Assembly (NCBI RefSeq): GCF_019469165.1
Contig: NZ_CP048263.1
Location: forward strand, 1,426,001 to 1,490,000
Direction of reading: 5' to 3'
Source of the DNA: Gilliamella sp. ESL0443
Lineage (GTDB): Bacteria; Pseudomonadota; Gammaproteobacteria; Enterobacterales; Orbaceae
DNA: 64,000 nt
In this document: piece after piece, positions 29,601-39,924 of the stretch
How positions within the stretch are numbered: the first letter of the stretch is position 1
Layout of the letters: every line of letters begins with the position of its first letter
Notes under the pieces: generated by a model
Told to the model about the DNA's origin: nothing
The model's input: the letters and a program-made list of their open reading frames with translations, nothing else
Databases searched by the model: none
Position numbers and translations under genes: made by a program

Positions 29601-31073
29601 AATATTTTTAGCTGTTTGAATTGACGTATAGCCCTGTCCATTATTCGTTACATTTATGCCATTAAGATTTCCATGAATTGTGCCATTTGACTGAATAACG
29701 CTCATATTAGAGGTTGTCGAATTGTTATTGATTGCCCTAATTCCATCGTTTTGAGCACCTTCAACAACACCAGAAGTTGAAATGATCGTCGACTTTTTAC
29801 CATTATTAGTGATATTTATGCCATTATTATGACCTTTAATCGTACCTGATATCTGATTTAATTTTATATTATTAGAACTATTACCATTTACAACTACAAT
29901 ACCATCTTGTTGATCACCCTGAATATTATTTTTAGTTGAGATAGTGGTATCACCATTACCATTATTCAATAAATTCACACCATTCACATGACCATAAATA
30001 CTACCGCCTAACTGTCTTAAAGACATAGCAGTTGATGTATCTGAAAGATTTTTAGCAACAATACCATCAATTTGCTCACCTGTTACCGAACCAGAAATGA
30101 TTAAATCACTAAATCCATTACCATTATTAAGAATATTAATACCGTTATTATGACCTTTAATTTGAGAATCAGCCATTTGCGTTAAAAAGACATCTGATGT
30201 TGTACTTGATGACTCTGAATAAATTGCATCATTATTACGACCTTCAACATAACCAGCAATGGTGATATCAGTTTGTTCCTTACCATTATTATAAGCGGCC
30301 AAACCATAACTTTGCCCACTAACCGTACTACCATCATATTGATTAATTGTAATATTCTTGCCATTAGTGCTATTTTTAACAAATATACCTTCACTACTCA
30401 ATCCATTCACATTACCGGAAACAATGATTTCAGAGATACCATTCCCTTGATTTTCAGCACTTATTCCACGATTATGCCCTTCAATACTGCCTCTTGATTG
30501 ATTAATAGTTAAATCGGTAGATTGAGTCCCATTGAGCACTGATATACCGTTATCCTGATTACCAGAGATTATTCCAGCTGTATTAATAATGGTTAAACCT
30601 TTACCATTATTAGTAGCCTCTATGCCCGATTTACTCCCTCTCGTTTCACCACTCACTAATTGTGTTATTTTGATATCTTGTGAATTGCTACTATTTTGAG
30701 CATTAATTCCATCCCCTCCGTTACCAAAAACTTTCGCTAATGTATTGATGCTCAAAATACCATTGCCATGGTAATTAATTTCTACCCCATTTTTACTACC
30801 TGTAATGGATCCATCAGATTGGACAAATGAGAAAATATCAGAAGAATTTGTATTTTCATACCCATTACCGTTGGGATTATTTACATCACCGGTACAAGCC
30901 TGATTATTTGGATCGCTAGTAATACACTGAGCAAAGCTTGGATTTGTCATTGCTAAAGTTATGCTTGTTGTAGTAATAAATTTGATTAGAAATGCTTTAC
31001 CTTTAAATTTTCCTTTCCTTGAATTACTAACAGCATATTGCGAATTCAAAATTAACTTATTTATTTTATTCAT
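26667..31073 (-). CDS. Type V autotransporter (classical, AIDA-like) with repetitive passenger
   Basis: 1468 residues. An extended signal peptide ([10 protein letters not shown], then a basic stretch, hydrophobic core, cleavage near NPSFAQ) leads to a passenger. About 14 imperfect units of roughly 48 residues span about 75-770, each with GxIxGxxNGI, NNGxGxT and GxVxGxxxDGI elements, which fits a right-handed beta-helix. A PL-type stabilising region follows to about 1110. A linker of nine (T/N)-N/P triplets (EPTNPTNP...) comes next, encoded by 9-base repeats at 27655-27737. The last about 280 residues form the 12-strand beta-barrel, ending in Trp rather than the usual Phe. The likely role is surface adhesion or biofilm; the ligand is unknown. 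Confidence 0.9.
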   Translation of the reverse strand: MNKINKLILNSQYAVSNSRKGKFKGKAFLIKFITTTSITLAMTNPSFAQCITSDPNNQACTGDVNNPNGNGYENTNSSDIFSFVQSDGSITGSKNGVEINYHGNGILSINTLAKVFGNGGDGINAQNSSNSQDIKITQLVSGETRGSKSGIEATNNGKGLTIINTAGIISGNQDNGISVLNGTQSTDLTINQSRGSIEGHNRGISAENQGNGISEIIVSGNVNGLSSEGIFVKNSTNGKNITINQYDGSTVSGQSYGLAAYNNGKEQTDITIAGYVEGRNNDAIYSESSSTTSDVFLTQMADSQIKGHNNGINILNNGNGFSDLIISGSVTGEQIDGIVAKNLSDTSTAMSLRQLGGSIYGHVNGVNLLNNGNGDTTISTKNNIQGDQQDGIVVVNGNSSNNIKLNQISGTIKGHNNGINITNNGKKSTIISTSGVVEGAQNDGIRAINNNSTTSNMSVIQSNGTIHGNLNGINVTNNGQGYTSIQTAKNIIGDQNDGIVVTNGNTSSDLTIIQSAGSIAGKLRGINLTNNGKGNTNVNLSGSVTGDINEGVVVQNGTQSSHLNLIQIAGKIKGLLNSVNLVNNGIGSTSVKTSGDLESVQQHGLFVLNNSTANNLNIEQFGGTITGNYNGLNVTNKGSGTTEIKIAGKVFGNNSDGIFVLNDVAAQNLIVSLNDSGFVKGHNKGLNLRNKGNGETKILLNGNIEADQDDAIYAINENNATNLTVQQLVTSSLNGLRNGIELENTGSGSTIITTYGTVSGEQQAGIVINNRGTSTDVNVKQNSGTIFGKNNGITINNSGTGSTVIDIYDTVYANGTDVNNNLDAGIYTTGKSDTTTNINLNDGANVYSVLGTAIRNDVTNSIVNLNSGSKVSGKILLGTGDDTLNINQGSDISDLTMIDGGRKNIRASSSNEMDVLNFSTHLVGSSDSVGIRGDVAVLNWENINVGSNGRLSLTGNLNTDKLTLNSNAILDFVPRIHQASVSGDVYNSGTIALNNNFTGDHLTITGNYIGNNGQLLLDTVLQDSSSSTDKLFIGGNASGNTLVKITNIGGLGADTGKTNGIEIVNVNGVSSNDAFNLEGSHLDVGAYEYYLHKGDINQQNNNWYLRSSKPTEPTNPTNPTNPTNPTNPTNPTNPTNPTNPEQPVNPVSPNKVAYRKEVPMFAGVAAQLRQADLIMQANMHQRIGNTLLPDSEISWGRIIAERTDIKQNGIADTHSKGNYTGFQIGSDIWKKEDSYWRAGGYFGYLHGSLDVDGFASSMKGYVGKNRSNSYFLGLYGNYMDENGAYLDLVFQGGRHKVDIKPNYNKNSKQKGIGLSASAEVGKPFDLNYYDWRIEPQFQIIHQWMNLNNSHISGNTTVKQSHNDSWLFRVGARLENHFQSELGTFHPYTRLNLYYSPDGSDRIRFDCSRASTKFNSGAGYTSTELAIGGSYEFNNQVSAYTEIGHTWSNSGDANVKSPINGSLGIRANW
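27655..27737. repeat. 9-base tandem repeat encoding the Thr-Asn-Pro linker
   Basis: About nine copies of a GTTGG(A/G)TT(A/T)-type unit, in two sequence variants, encode the (TNP)n linker between the passenger and barrel of the autotransporter. Unit changes keep the frame, so slippage would vary linker length without switching the gene off. Confidence 0.85.
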
Positions 31074-31666
31074 ATTTTATCTCACTAAATCTTTTATTGG
31101 TTATAATCCAATTTTTAATTTAAAAACATGAAAAACTTAATTAATGAAACTCTTGAATAATGTGATCCTTACATTTCAAAATAAATACTGGATTTATTTT
31201 TTAAATAACTTGGATAACATGTTGATAGATAAAACAATTATTACTTTATTGAAAAACAAAGCTCAAAATCATTTTTAAATATTTAAGATGGAAAAAAGAA
31301 AAGTATTGATAGTTCAGAAATATTAAGGAATTAAACTTTCAAAAAAATGAACTATCAATTGCTAGTTGTACCATATACCATTAAAAACAACAATAAAATT
31401 ATAAAAATTTACATATAATAATGTAAAGTTTCTTAAAAAACGGCTAAGCAATATTCTAATTCGAAAGCAATTATAGAAAATTATTGTTAAAAATTAGTCA
31501 ATAACATAATTTATAGGAATAAAATTCTTCATCTCGGTTTTATTAAATCAACACACACATAATGGTCGTTTTTATAATCAAAATTTTATAAACTAAAAAG
31601 TTATATTAATTACTTTTCAATTTATTTATAAGAACTGACATAGAATTATAATTAGGAATATAGGAA
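31074..31666. other. Divergent intergenic region with a long inverted repeat
   Basis: 593 bases between the autotransporter (minus) and the first WGR gene (plus), so it must hold both promoters. A perfect 12-base inverted repeat, ATTGATAGTTCA (31305-31316) and TGAACTATCAAT (31348-31359), encloses 31 bases and could be an RNA hairpin or a regulator site. No open frame with a credible start was seen. Confidence 0.5.
31305..31359. repeat. Perfect 12-base inverted repeat with 31-base loop
   Basis: Arms at 31305-31316 and 31348-31359 are exact reverse complements. It lies about 230 bases upstream of the autotransporter start and 308 bases upstream of the first WGR gene. No T-run follows on either strand, so it is not an obvious terminator. 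Confidence 0.55.
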
Positions 31667-34600
31667 ATGAAATATTATCTGGAGTTTAAAGATACATTAT
31701 CAAACAAATTTTGGTATATCACCCAACAAGACGAATCCCTAACAATCGTATTTGGTAAGATAGGTACAAAAGGACAAACACAAGTTAAAACGTTTTCATC
31801 GCCTGCCGATGCGGAAAAAGAAGCCAACAAACTGATCAAATCAAAAATCAAAAAGGGATATGAGGAAAAAGCAATTCCACCAACGCTTGAACAATCAACC
31901 TGTACAGAAAAAACAATCATCAAAATGCCCGATGCCCCAAAACCGAAAAACCACCCCAAACCCACACCACCCAAAGATGTGATTGATGACGGTAAAGAAA
32001 AACCATGGTTTTACCTCGACGAATGGGTTGGTGAAGGTCAACCTAACCCATTTGATTTTGAAGAGTTACGTAAGGTTCCGCCTAAAAAAGTTGCTCCAGT
32101 TAAACAACCACCAAAACAAAGTAATACTCCGATTAAAAAAGAGACAGTCACCAAAACACCACAAGAACAAGAATTTGATAACTTAAAAGTTTTGTTACGG
32201 AAATATATAAAGCAAGGTGAGCAGTTCGATATTGAAGCTAAGTTCGAACAATTAAAAGCGTTAAGTCCAAACAATAAGGAATTTCAAATTTTCATCAAAG
32301 ATATGCTTCAAATGATATTTTCAAAATTTATGAAGAAAATATCACCGATTCACTTTGATTGCATTCCTTATCTTTTGAGAATCAGAGATCCAGAAATTCT
32401 TTTCCAAGAAATCTTTGCGCAAGGTGTGATGAAATATATTTATGACCGTTATCAGACTCATTCCGAATCAATCCATTATCTGGCTGAACAATATCTTACC
32501 GATTATCCGGTACAAATGGTGGATAAAATAGTTAACGCATTACAGAGTATTTTTGAAACTACCCAGACAGAAGAAGATGAAAAAAATACTCCAGCTAACA
32601 AATTCCCTGAAAATGTTTGTGGCTTTAATATCACCTTTGATTATAAAACGCTGGAAATATATGCTTTATTCAATGAACGAAATTCCAAACGCTATTATTC
32701 AGAAAGTCTAAATGAGCTAGAATATGATGGGACTAGTTATGGCGTTGAGATAAATAATCAATACTTTGTTCCATTACTTACCGAAAAACTTCAAAAAATG
32801 CTGGATGATGGTTTTTTTGGTGGTATGACTGATAAATATTTCAGAATTGCCCTTTTCCAAACAGATAATATTCTTATTGAAATACCAATAGAACAAACCT
32901 ACCGACAAACAAGGATATTTAAGCTTGAAAGCGACCTAAAATATCTCGAGCAATCAGAAGAATATTATGCAGATTTGCTAACTGACACGATTGAGGAATA
33001 TTTTGCCCTTAATGGCGTTATTGAGCAATACGATACCGATAGAATTTTAGCATTACTAAAGAAATATATTTATTCATGTGAAAAAGAGGCTGAATCGAAA
33101 GGACGTTCTCTGTTAAGGAAATACAAAGATTTTGATTATAACAAATGGAGTTTAGTTTCTTTACAGTTTGAATGGGAAAATTTTAGTTATAAATATGCTT
33201 ATAACGGTGTTGAATGCTTAGTTGATAAAGGATATGAACCAGCAATTATACAAAAACAAGCATGGGATAAACTGGGCATTATTGATAACAAGCCTGATAT
33301 TAAACTAGAAAAAAAAGACGATCCAGACGATCAATCAGAAACCGAACGTTTTTATGATACTTTTACTGAAACTGATGTTTTTTGTGAAACTGACACTATT
33401 ATCGCCAGAGCCATGCCAACTGACGGAGAAATTTATTTACGCTTTAAACAAGAAAGCGAACAGGCATATTCCGATGCGCTTGATTATTTAAATAACTTAA
33501 TGGCAAAAGGTTATTCAAAAATCTTTGAGGGGCATTGGCTTCATATTTATTTTGTTGCCAAGCCTGAATACTATTCTGAATTCGCTAAATACGTTGAAGA
33601 ATATGAAGACTTTGAAGAATTAGAGCTAGGGGCAGGAGGAATCGCCTGTTGTTCACATGTCTTTTTCCGCAAAGCAGCCATGTACGAAAGTTTACATGAT
33701 AAAATAAGAGAGTTTGTTGACTTAACCATGTATGAACTTGATTATAGTTTTGATTTACAAGATGAATATAATTCAGTCGCCGGAGCATTTGCTGCTATTG
33801 CCCTGGCAATGACGGATGTGAAACATATGGATTTGGCTATTAAATTTGCACTTGAAACCGATGGTGACCATGAATATTTGGCAGGTAATTTTGGTATTGT
33901 TCTTGAAAAATATTGGGGTATTACGCCCGAAACTGCGGTTGCGATTGCTCTATTGCAATTAACTCAAGGTCAACATATGTATGAATTATCCAGTCAATTT
34001 TATAAAATTCCGCAAAATTTAGCTAGTTTGACCGATTATTACAGTATGAACGAGCCAAAAAATCCATATTGTAAATTGAGTTATTTAGTAAAATATCTTT
34101 TTGGTAAACCTAGTGATAGTCTTAAAAAGTTAAAAAAATTATTTAATAATGCGACTGATCCGCAAGAGAAATTGATTTATGCTGATTTTTATAATTTAGT
34201 TTTAGAAGCTCTTGAGGAAGAAGGAGAAGTTAGAGGTCAACCAATTATCTATAATCTCCCACCTAAATATGAAAGCGAATCTGAAGCGTCAACAATAGTT
34301 GACCAAGATTTTATTGAAAATCCACCATGTGTTATTACACCCTTGCAAGCTAAAAAGCGTGGGTTTAATGTTAGAGAATTAGAAACTTGTGATTCCTCAT
34401 GGATAGCCGTTATTTTTGCCCCATTAACGATAACTAATCCCTATATTTTCGACGCTATTATCCAATATTATAAGGTGCGAAATGACATAGGTGCCCGCTC
34501 TGTTATCATTTGGGGCGCTGAAAAAGCTTACTGTTTTGGTAAAAGGGTCGTGATTGATTTTAGTGGCACACCTTATCAAGTGGGTATGGGAATTTATGGT

Positions 34601-35041
34601 AAAAACCAAGCTCAGCTAATTTATGGTGTAATGGATTTTGCTAAGATTGCAGAAGCAATGAACAAACAAGCGCCCGATAAAGAGAAATTATTCGCACTGC
34701 GAAAACAATACTATTACTTCGATAGTCCAAAAGGAAGCCCAAACATTGATTACTCCAAGCCCGGTATGATGTATTTGGATGAAGCTATAGCCGCCGGAGT
34801 TTTGAAGGATGATAATTATCGGGCAATCAAACAGCTTGAAAAAATCACCCCGGATATGGGCGAAGCCTATGATGCCTCACTACTGTTTAGGGCATATATG
34901 CAGCAGAAAAAACTAGATTATGCATTGGAGAGAATGGAAAGAAAACTCGATACTACTGAACTAAAACAGGTGTACCAAACTGCACAAAAACGCCTGCCAC
35001 AATATCAAGAATACTGGCAGGAAAAGTTAGCCAAATTATAA
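31667..35041 (+). CDS. WGR-domain protein of unknown function, tandem copy 1
   Basis: 1124 residues. Residues 1-68 form a WGR domain (FWYITQQDESLTIVFGKIGTKGQTQVKTFSS, KSKIKKGYEEK; the W-G-R core reads FGK). WGR domains occur in PARP-like and MolR/YehI-type proteins and can bind nucleic acid. A Pro/Lys-rich linker (about 90-105) precedes a conserved DDGKEKPWFYLDEWV block. The remaining about 950 residues have no family I can name with confidence. No signal peptide or membrane span, so cytoplasmic. The copy at 35147 starts exactly 3480 bases further and has the same length. The ends are nearly identical and the middle is diverged. Confidence 0.75.
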   Translation: MKYYLEFKDTLSNKFWYITQQDESLTIVFGKIGTKGQTQVKTFSSPADAEKEANKLIKSKIKKGYEEKAIPPTLEQSTCTEKTIIKMPDAPKPKNHPKPTPPKDVIDDGKEKPWFYLDEWVGEGQPNPFDFEELRKVPPKKVAPVKQPPKQSNTPIKKETVTKTPQEQEFDNLKVLLRKYIKQGEQFDIEAKFEQLKALSPNNKEFQIFIKDMLQMIFSKFMKKISPIHFDCIPYLLRIRDPEILFQEIFAQGVMKYIYDRYQTHSESIHYLAEQYLTDYPVQMVDKIVNALQSIFETTQTEEDEKNTPANKFPENVCGFNITFDYKTLEIYALFNERNSKRYYSESLNELEYDGTSYGVEINNQYFVPLLTEKLQKMLDDGFFGGMTDKYFRIALFQTDNILIEIPIEQTYRQTRIFKLESDLKYLEQSEEYYADLLTDTIEEYFALNGVIEQYDTDRILALLKKYIYSCEKEAESKGRSLLRKYKDFDYNKWSLVSLQFEWENFSYKYAYNGVECLVDKGYEPAIIQKQAWDKLGIIDNKPDIKLEKKDDPDDQSETERFYDTFTETDVFCETDTIIARAMPTDGEIYLRFKQESEQAYSDALDYLNNLMAKGYSKIFEGHWLHIYFVAKPEYYSEFAKYVEEYEDFEELELGAGGIACCSHVFFRKAAMYESLHDKIREFVDLTMYELDYSFDLQDEYNSVAGAFAAIALAMTDVKHMDLAIKFALETDGDHEYLAGNFGIVLEKYWGITPETAVAIALLQLTQGQHMYELSSQFYKIPQNLASLTDYYSMNEPKNPYCKLSYLVKYLFGKPSDSLKKLKKLFNNATDPQEKLIYADFYNLVLEALEEEGEVRGQPIIYNLPPKYESESEASTIVDQDFIENPPCVITPLQAKKRGFNVRELETCDSSWIAVIFAPLTITNPYIFDAIIQYYKVRNDIGARSVIIWGAEKAYCFGKRVVIDFSGTPYQVGMGIYGKNQAQLIYGVMDFAKIAEAMNKQAPDKEKLFALRKQYYYFDSPKGSPNIDYSKPGMMYLDEAIAAGVLKDDNYRAIKQLEKITPDMGEAYDASLLFRAYMQQKKLDYALERMERKLDTTELKQVYQTAQKRLPQYQEYWQEKLAKL

Positions 35042-35059
35042 TTAATAAAAAGGTTTACT

Positions 35060-35081
35060 AATTGGGGCTTAAGCCCCAATT
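35060..35081. repeat. Perfect 22-base palindrome between the tandem WGR genes
   Basis: The sequence is its own reverse complement, with a GC-rich GGGGCTTAAGCCCC core. It lies 18 bases after the stop of the first WGR gene with no T-run next to it on the plus strand. It could be a weak terminator or mRNA-stabilising hairpin between the two cistrons. Confidence 0.7.
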
Positions 35082-35146
35082 AACAGGATAAATTCAAATT
35101 ATTCTAATAAATATAAAAAAGATAAGTATAAGGAAAACATAAAACA

Positions 35147-38100
35147 ATGAATCAATATTTTGAATGCATTGATGAAGTGAATAATAAATTTTGGTATATC
35201 GAGCAAAAAGATAACCTTTACACGGTGCTTTACGGTGCGGTTGGAACCGAAGGGCAAAAGCATACTAAGACTTTTGCCTCGCAGGAGGAAGCAGAAAAAG
35301 AAGCCGTCAAAATAATAAAATCAAAAATTAAAAAGGGTTACCAAGAAAAAAACATACCAACAACCCTATTGCCCGCGATAGCCCGATTAAGTCAAATTAT
35401 CAAAATGCCCGATGCCCCAAAACCGAAAAACCACCCAAAACCCATTCCCCCCAAAGATGTGATTGATGACGGTAAAGAAAAACCATGGTTTTACCTCGAC
35501 GAATGGGTTGATGAAGGTGAACCTAACCCATTTGATTTTGACGAGTTACGTAAACCCTCTGTAAAAAAAAACATATCAAAATCAACCAATACATCGGTTA
35601 GTCCATCATCCGCAAAATCTGTAATTGAGTCGCCGCCAATACACGTGAGTCAATCACCCAAAAGTAGCAAAGAATATCTGGATTTAAGAGAATTATCTCG
35701 AAACTATATAAAACAGGGCGTGAATTTTGATGTGGTAGCAACATTTAAAGAATTGAAAACATTAAGTCCGTCTATAGAAGTATTTAATACCTTAGTCAAA
35801 AATACTGTAGGAATTATATTTTCAAAATTTATAGAGAAAATAGCTCCGATACATTTTGATTGCATTACTTATTTTTCAACAATTCTTGATCCAAATATTC
35901 AAATAGCTGAACGAGAATCTAAAGGTGTATTAAAATATATTTTTAATCGTTATCAAACCAGTCCTGTTTCTATTCATCATCTGGCTGAACAATATCTTAC
36001 CGATTATCCGGTACAAATGGTGGATAAAATAGTTAGCGCATTACGATACATTGTTGACACAATTCGAGCTGGTGGTGAAGATAATATTCCAGCTTACAAA
36101 TTACCAAATCATGTTTATGGTTTTTATATTACCTTCGATGAAGGATATCTAAGAATACTCGCTTTAATTCGAGGCGAGAATCCCAAAAGTTATCGATCAT
36201 TTGCTATCAATGATCTAGAGTATAATGCGCTTCAGTATAGTGATCAGATAAATAATCAATATTTTATCCCACTACTTACCGAAAAACTCCAGAAAATGCT
36301 GGATAGTGGTTTTTTTGAAGGTATTACAGATCATTATTTTAGAATTGCTTTCTGCAATAAGGACAATATTTTTATCGAAACACCAATAGAACAAACCTAC
36401 CGACAAACCAAGATACTTGAGCTTGAAAGAGACCTAAAATATCTGGAGCAATCAGATGAATATGATGTAGATTTGCTAACTGACACGATTGATGAATATT
36501 TTGCCTATAATGGCATTATTGATAATTATGATACCGATAGAATTTTAGCATTAATAAAAAAATATCTTTATTCAGGTGAGAAAGAGGCTGAATCGAAAGG
36601 ATGTTCTCTGTTAACAAAATACTGCAATCTTGATTATAACAAATGGCGTTTAGTTGATTTACAGTTTGAATGGGAAAATTTTGCATTTAAATATGCAGAT
36701 GTACATATCAAATACTTAGTTGATAAAGGATATGAACCAGCAATTCTACAAAAACAAACGTGGGATAAGCTGGGCATTAGAGATAGCAAGCCAGGAAAAA
36801 AAGACGATTCAGACAATCAATCAGAAACCGAACGTTTTTATGATACTTTTACTGAAACTGATGTATTTTGTGAAACTGACACCATTATCGCCAGAGCCAT
36901 GCCATGGGGCGGTGAAATTTACTTACGCTTTAAACAAGAAAGTGAACAGGCATATTCCGATGCGCTTGATTATTTAAATAGCTTAATGGCAAAAGGTTAT
37001 TCAAAAATATTTGAGGGTTATTGGCTTCATATTTATTTTGTTGCCAAGCCTGAATACTATCCTGAATTTGCTCGCATTATCAAACAATACCCTGGGCTGG
37101 CCAGTAATTCACATGCCTTTTTCCGCAAAGCTGCCATGTATGAAAGCTTACATGATAAAATTCGAGAGTTTGTTGAATTAACTATGTATCAATATCACTA
37201 CAGTTTAGATTTACAGGATGAAGAATCATCGGTAGCGGGAGCATTTGCCGCCATTTCACTTGCCATGACCGATGTGAAATATATGGATGTGGCAATCAAA
37301 TATGCTAATGAAACTGACGGTGAACATGAATTTTTAGCAAGCCGTTTTAGCAATATTCTTGCAAAACATTGGGGTATAACACCAGAAACAGCGGTCGCAA
37401 TTGCCTTGTTAAAATTGAGTTTTGACTGGTTATCTGGTGGTTTATCAAGTCAATATTATAAAGTACCACAGAATCTTGCTGCATTAACTGAATTTTTCCA
37501 ACATGGTTCAATGTACCATAATAGTAATAAGATTATAGAGATTGCCAGCCGTTTATTTTGGTTTGGCTTTGAAGATGATACGGATATAAAAAGTATAAAA
37601 GCTTTAAGAAAAATTAAAGAGTTATTTAATTCTGCTAGCGATTTCGACGAAAAACTAATTTATGCTGATTTTCATGATCTGGTTTGGGAAGCATTGAATG
37701 AAAAAAATAAAGCGGTGGGTAATAAAATTGAATTTACACCACATAAACCAAAAAGCGATTCCGAAACGTTAATCATCGATGAGCAAGATTTTATCGAAAA
37801 TCCACCTTGTATCATTACACCATTACAAGCTAAAAAACGCGGGTTTGATCTCGATGAATTAGATTCTGATGATTCATTGTGGAAAGTATTTGTTTTTGCC
37901 CCATTAACGATAACGAATCCCTACATTTTCGACGCTATTATCCAATTTCATAAAGTGCAAAATAACATAGGTGTCCACTCTTTTATCATTTGGGGCACTG
38001 AACAAGCGTACCGTTTTGGTAAAAAGGTCGTGATTGATTTCAGTGGCACCCCTTATCAAGTGGGTATGGGAATTTATGGTAAAAACCAAGCTCAACTAAT

Positions 38101-38521
38101 TTATGGTGTAATGGATTTTGCTAAGATTGCTGTTGCAATGAACAAACAAGCGCCTGATAAAGAAAAATTACTCGCACTGCGAAAACAACACTATTACTTC
38201 GATAGTCCCAAAGGAAGCCCAAATATTGATAAATCCAAGCCCGGTATAATCTATTTGGATGAAGCTTTAAGAGCCGGGATTTATAAGGATGATAATTATC
38301 GGGCAATCAAGCAGCTTGAAAAAATCACACCGGATATGGGCGAAGTCTATGATGCCTCACTATTGTTTATGGCATATATGCAGCAGAAAAAACTAGATTA
38401 TGCATTGGAGAGAATGAAAAGAAAACTCGATACTACTGAACTAAAACAGGTGTACCAAACTGCACAAAAACGCTTGCCACAATATCAAGAATACTGGCAG
38501 GAAAAGTTAGCAAAATTATAA
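35147..38521 (+). CDS. WGR-domain protein of unknown function, tandem copy 2
   Basis: 1124 residues, paralogue of the preceding gene with the same layout: WGR domain (FWYIEQKDNLYTVLYGAVGTEGQ, residues about 12-66), Pro/Lys linker, DDGKEKPWFYLDEWVDEGEPNPFDF block and a long helical-repeat-like remainder ending in ALERMKRKLDTTELKQVYQ. DNA is almost identical to copy 1 in the 5' linker segment (35401-35540) and over the last about 480 bases, but clearly diverged at about 35640-36130 and 37480-37760. This mosaic suggests gene conversion after duplication. A GC-rich imperfect hairpin follows at 38548-38582. Confidence 0.75.
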   Translation: MNQYFECIDEVNNKFWYIEQKDNLYTVLYGAVGTEGQKHTKTFASQEEAEKEAVKIIKSKIKKGYQEKNIPTTLLPAIARLSQIIKMPDAPKPKNHPKPIPPKDVIDDGKEKPWFYLDEWVDEGEPNPFDFDELRKPSVKKNISKSTNTSVSPSSAKSVIESPPIHVSQSPKSSKEYLDLRELSRNYIKQGVNFDVVATFKELKTLSPSIEVFNTLVKNTVGIIFSKFIEKIAPIHFDCITYFSTILDPNIQIAERESKGVLKYIFNRYQTSPVSIHHLAEQYLTDYPVQMVDKIVSALRYIVDTIRAGGEDNIPAYKLPNHVYGFYITFDEGYLRILALIRGENPKSYRSFAINDLEYNALQYSDQINNQYFIPLLTEKLQKMLDSGFFEGITDHYFRIAFCNKDNIFIETPIEQTYRQTKILELERDLKYLEQSDEYDVDLLTDTIDEYFAYNGIIDNYDTDRILALIKKYLYSGEKEAESKGCSLLTKYCNLDYNKWRLVDLQFEWENFAFKYADVHIKYLVDKGYEPAILQKQTWDKLGIRDSKPGKKDDSDNQSETERFYDTFTETDVFCETDTIIARAMPWGGEIYLRFKQESEQAYSDALDYLNSLMAKGYSKIFEGYWLHIYFVAKPEYYPEFARIIKQYPGLASNSHAFFRKAAMYESLHDKIREFVELTMYQYHYSLDLQDEESSVAGAFAAISLAMTDVKYMDVAIKYANETDGEHEFLASRFSNILAKHWGITPETAVAIALLKLSFDWLSGGLSSQYYKVPQNLAALTEFFQHGSMYHNSNKIIEIASRLFWFGFEDDTDIKSIKALRKIKELFNSASDFDEKLIYADFHDLVWEALNEKNKAVGNKIEFTPHKPKSDSETLIIDEQDFIENPPCIITPLQAKKRGFDLDELDSDDSLWKVFVFAPLTITNPYIFDAIIQFHKVQNNIGVHSFIIWGTEQAYRFGKKVVIDFSGTPYQVGMGIYGKNQAQLIYGVMDFAKIAVAMNKQAPDKEKLLALRKQHYYFDSPKGSPNIDKSKPGIIYLDEALRAGIYKDDNYRAIKQLEKITPDMGEVYDASLLFMAYMQQKKLDYALERMKRKLDTTELKQVYQTAQKRLPQYQEYWQEKLAKL

Positions 38522-38772
38522 AAAAGATGCAAATGAAATTAAAATGGACCTCCTTCTAGGCCTATAGAACTAGGAGGAAGTCAAATCTAGGTATATTCAA
38601 TAATTTGGATATTATTACCTTGTTCATCTTTAGCTTAGTTTTTTATCACAGTTTAATTAAAATTTATATTTCACAACTAATTAATCCTAATTTGTGATAA
38701 CTTTTCTAGTGATATATAATCTTTTTAGTTTTCTTAATTAACTAAGGAACAATAGTTAAAGGAATATTAAAC

Positions 38773-39924
38773 ATGTCTAGTCAAATAGTTTCATATGTAG
38801 ATAGAGCAGTACAGTTGTTGAATAAAATCGGCATCATGGTTAAACCTCAGGCTGATGCGCCAATTTTAAAGTTATTGGATAATGTTGCTGAAATTGATAA
38901 AAATCGTATTATCGCCATTGCTCACACTTTGCAACAACAAAGTGCATTTAATGAAGTAGTCCGGGAACAAATTGATGGCGTACATGTTTCTGATCGCTAT
39001 TCTAATATTGTTAAGCATTTTGATAGTATTCGTACCGATATGGAAAAAATGCTTGGTTGGTTAGATGACGGAAAGTTAGATTTTTTGGAAAAAATTAAAA
39101 TGGGTTGGATGACATTTCAACGTGGTTCTATTCCTGATCGTTTTAGTTTAATCAAAAAAACCTATTTAGATGTTTCTAAAGAAACAAGTAATCAAGTCGA
39201 GCGTGAACATATTATTTTAAACGCCTACCAAGATTTCCGTTTTGGACTGAAACAAGCTCAAATCGTTGCTGAAGAAGTACTGCAAATTGCGACAGGTCGT
39301 CTTGAAGAACGCAAACAAAAATTAACCGACGCCATTGCTCAAGTTGATAATTTTACAGGTGATGATCATGTCGCTCGAGGACGATTAGAACTTGCTAGAG
39401 ACGAAGCACTACGCAATGTACAACAAGAAGATAGCCGTTATCAAATCATCTTAGATCTCGCCAATAATTTAACCGTTTCTTATAATTCTGCCGAAGCAGT
39501 ATTTGCAAGATTGCAACAAACAACCTCCATAAAAGAGCGTGTCTACCAACAAAGTGTAAGCTTTTTTTCAACCAACGAAATTGTATTTACTGCATTAAGC
39601 GCTTCTATAACTTCATTGACAGGTTTGAGCGAAAGCACTAAAACACTAGAAGCAATGAAAGATGGTATGAATAAAGGCATTGAAAGTATTGCTACTTCAG
39701 CTAATAAGCAACTTGAAGAAGGTTTAAGAGCTGGTTATGGTTCGACGATTAAAGCTGATTCTTTACGTGCATTAGTTGAAGCCATTGTCAATTATCAAGA
39801 ATCAAGCCAACAATTAATTACAGAGCTAAGAAATGAATCGATTGATAATGCTAAAGAAATCGATCGTATAGTGGAAGATGGAAAACAGCGCTTTAATAAT
39901 ATTATCTTGAAGGTTGATGGTTAA
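38773..39924 (+). CDS. Helical protein of unknown function, first gene of a three-gene operon
   Basis: 383 residues, almost entirely helical, no signal peptide or membrane span. It has coiled-coil-like stretches (about 155-260, LQIATGRLEERKQKLTDAIAQV) and a C-terminal helix rich in Asn/Glu (LITELRNESIDNAKEIDRIVEDGKQ). I do not recognise the family with confidence; it has the general look of cytoplasmic scaffold or toxic-anion-resistance-type proteins, which is only an impression. Its TAA overlaps the ATG of the next gene (TAATG), so the products are probably made in fixed ratio. Confidence 0.65.
   Translation: MSSQIVSYVDRAVQLLNKIGIMVKPQADAPILKLLDNVAEIDKNRIIAIAHTLQQQSAFNEVVREQIDGVHVSDRYSNIVKHFDSIRTDMEKMLGWLDDGKLDFLEKIKMGWMTFQRGSIPDRFSLIKKTYLDVSKETSNQVEREHIILNAYQDFRFGLKQAQIVAEEVLQIATGRLEERKQKLTDAIAQVDNFTGDDHVARGRLELARDEALRNVQQEDSRYQIILDLANNLTVSYNSAEAVFARLQQTTSIKERVYQQSVSFFSTNEIVFTALSASITSLTGLSESTKTLEAMKDGMNKGIESIATSANKQLEEGLRAGYGSTIKADSLRALVEAIVNYQESSQQLITELRNESIDNAKEIDRIVEDGKQRFNNIILKVDG

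Noticed and set aside
35060-35081. Palindrome as an intrinsic terminator for the first WGR gene
   Set aside because: No T-run follows on the plus strand, so it is recorded only as a palindrome.
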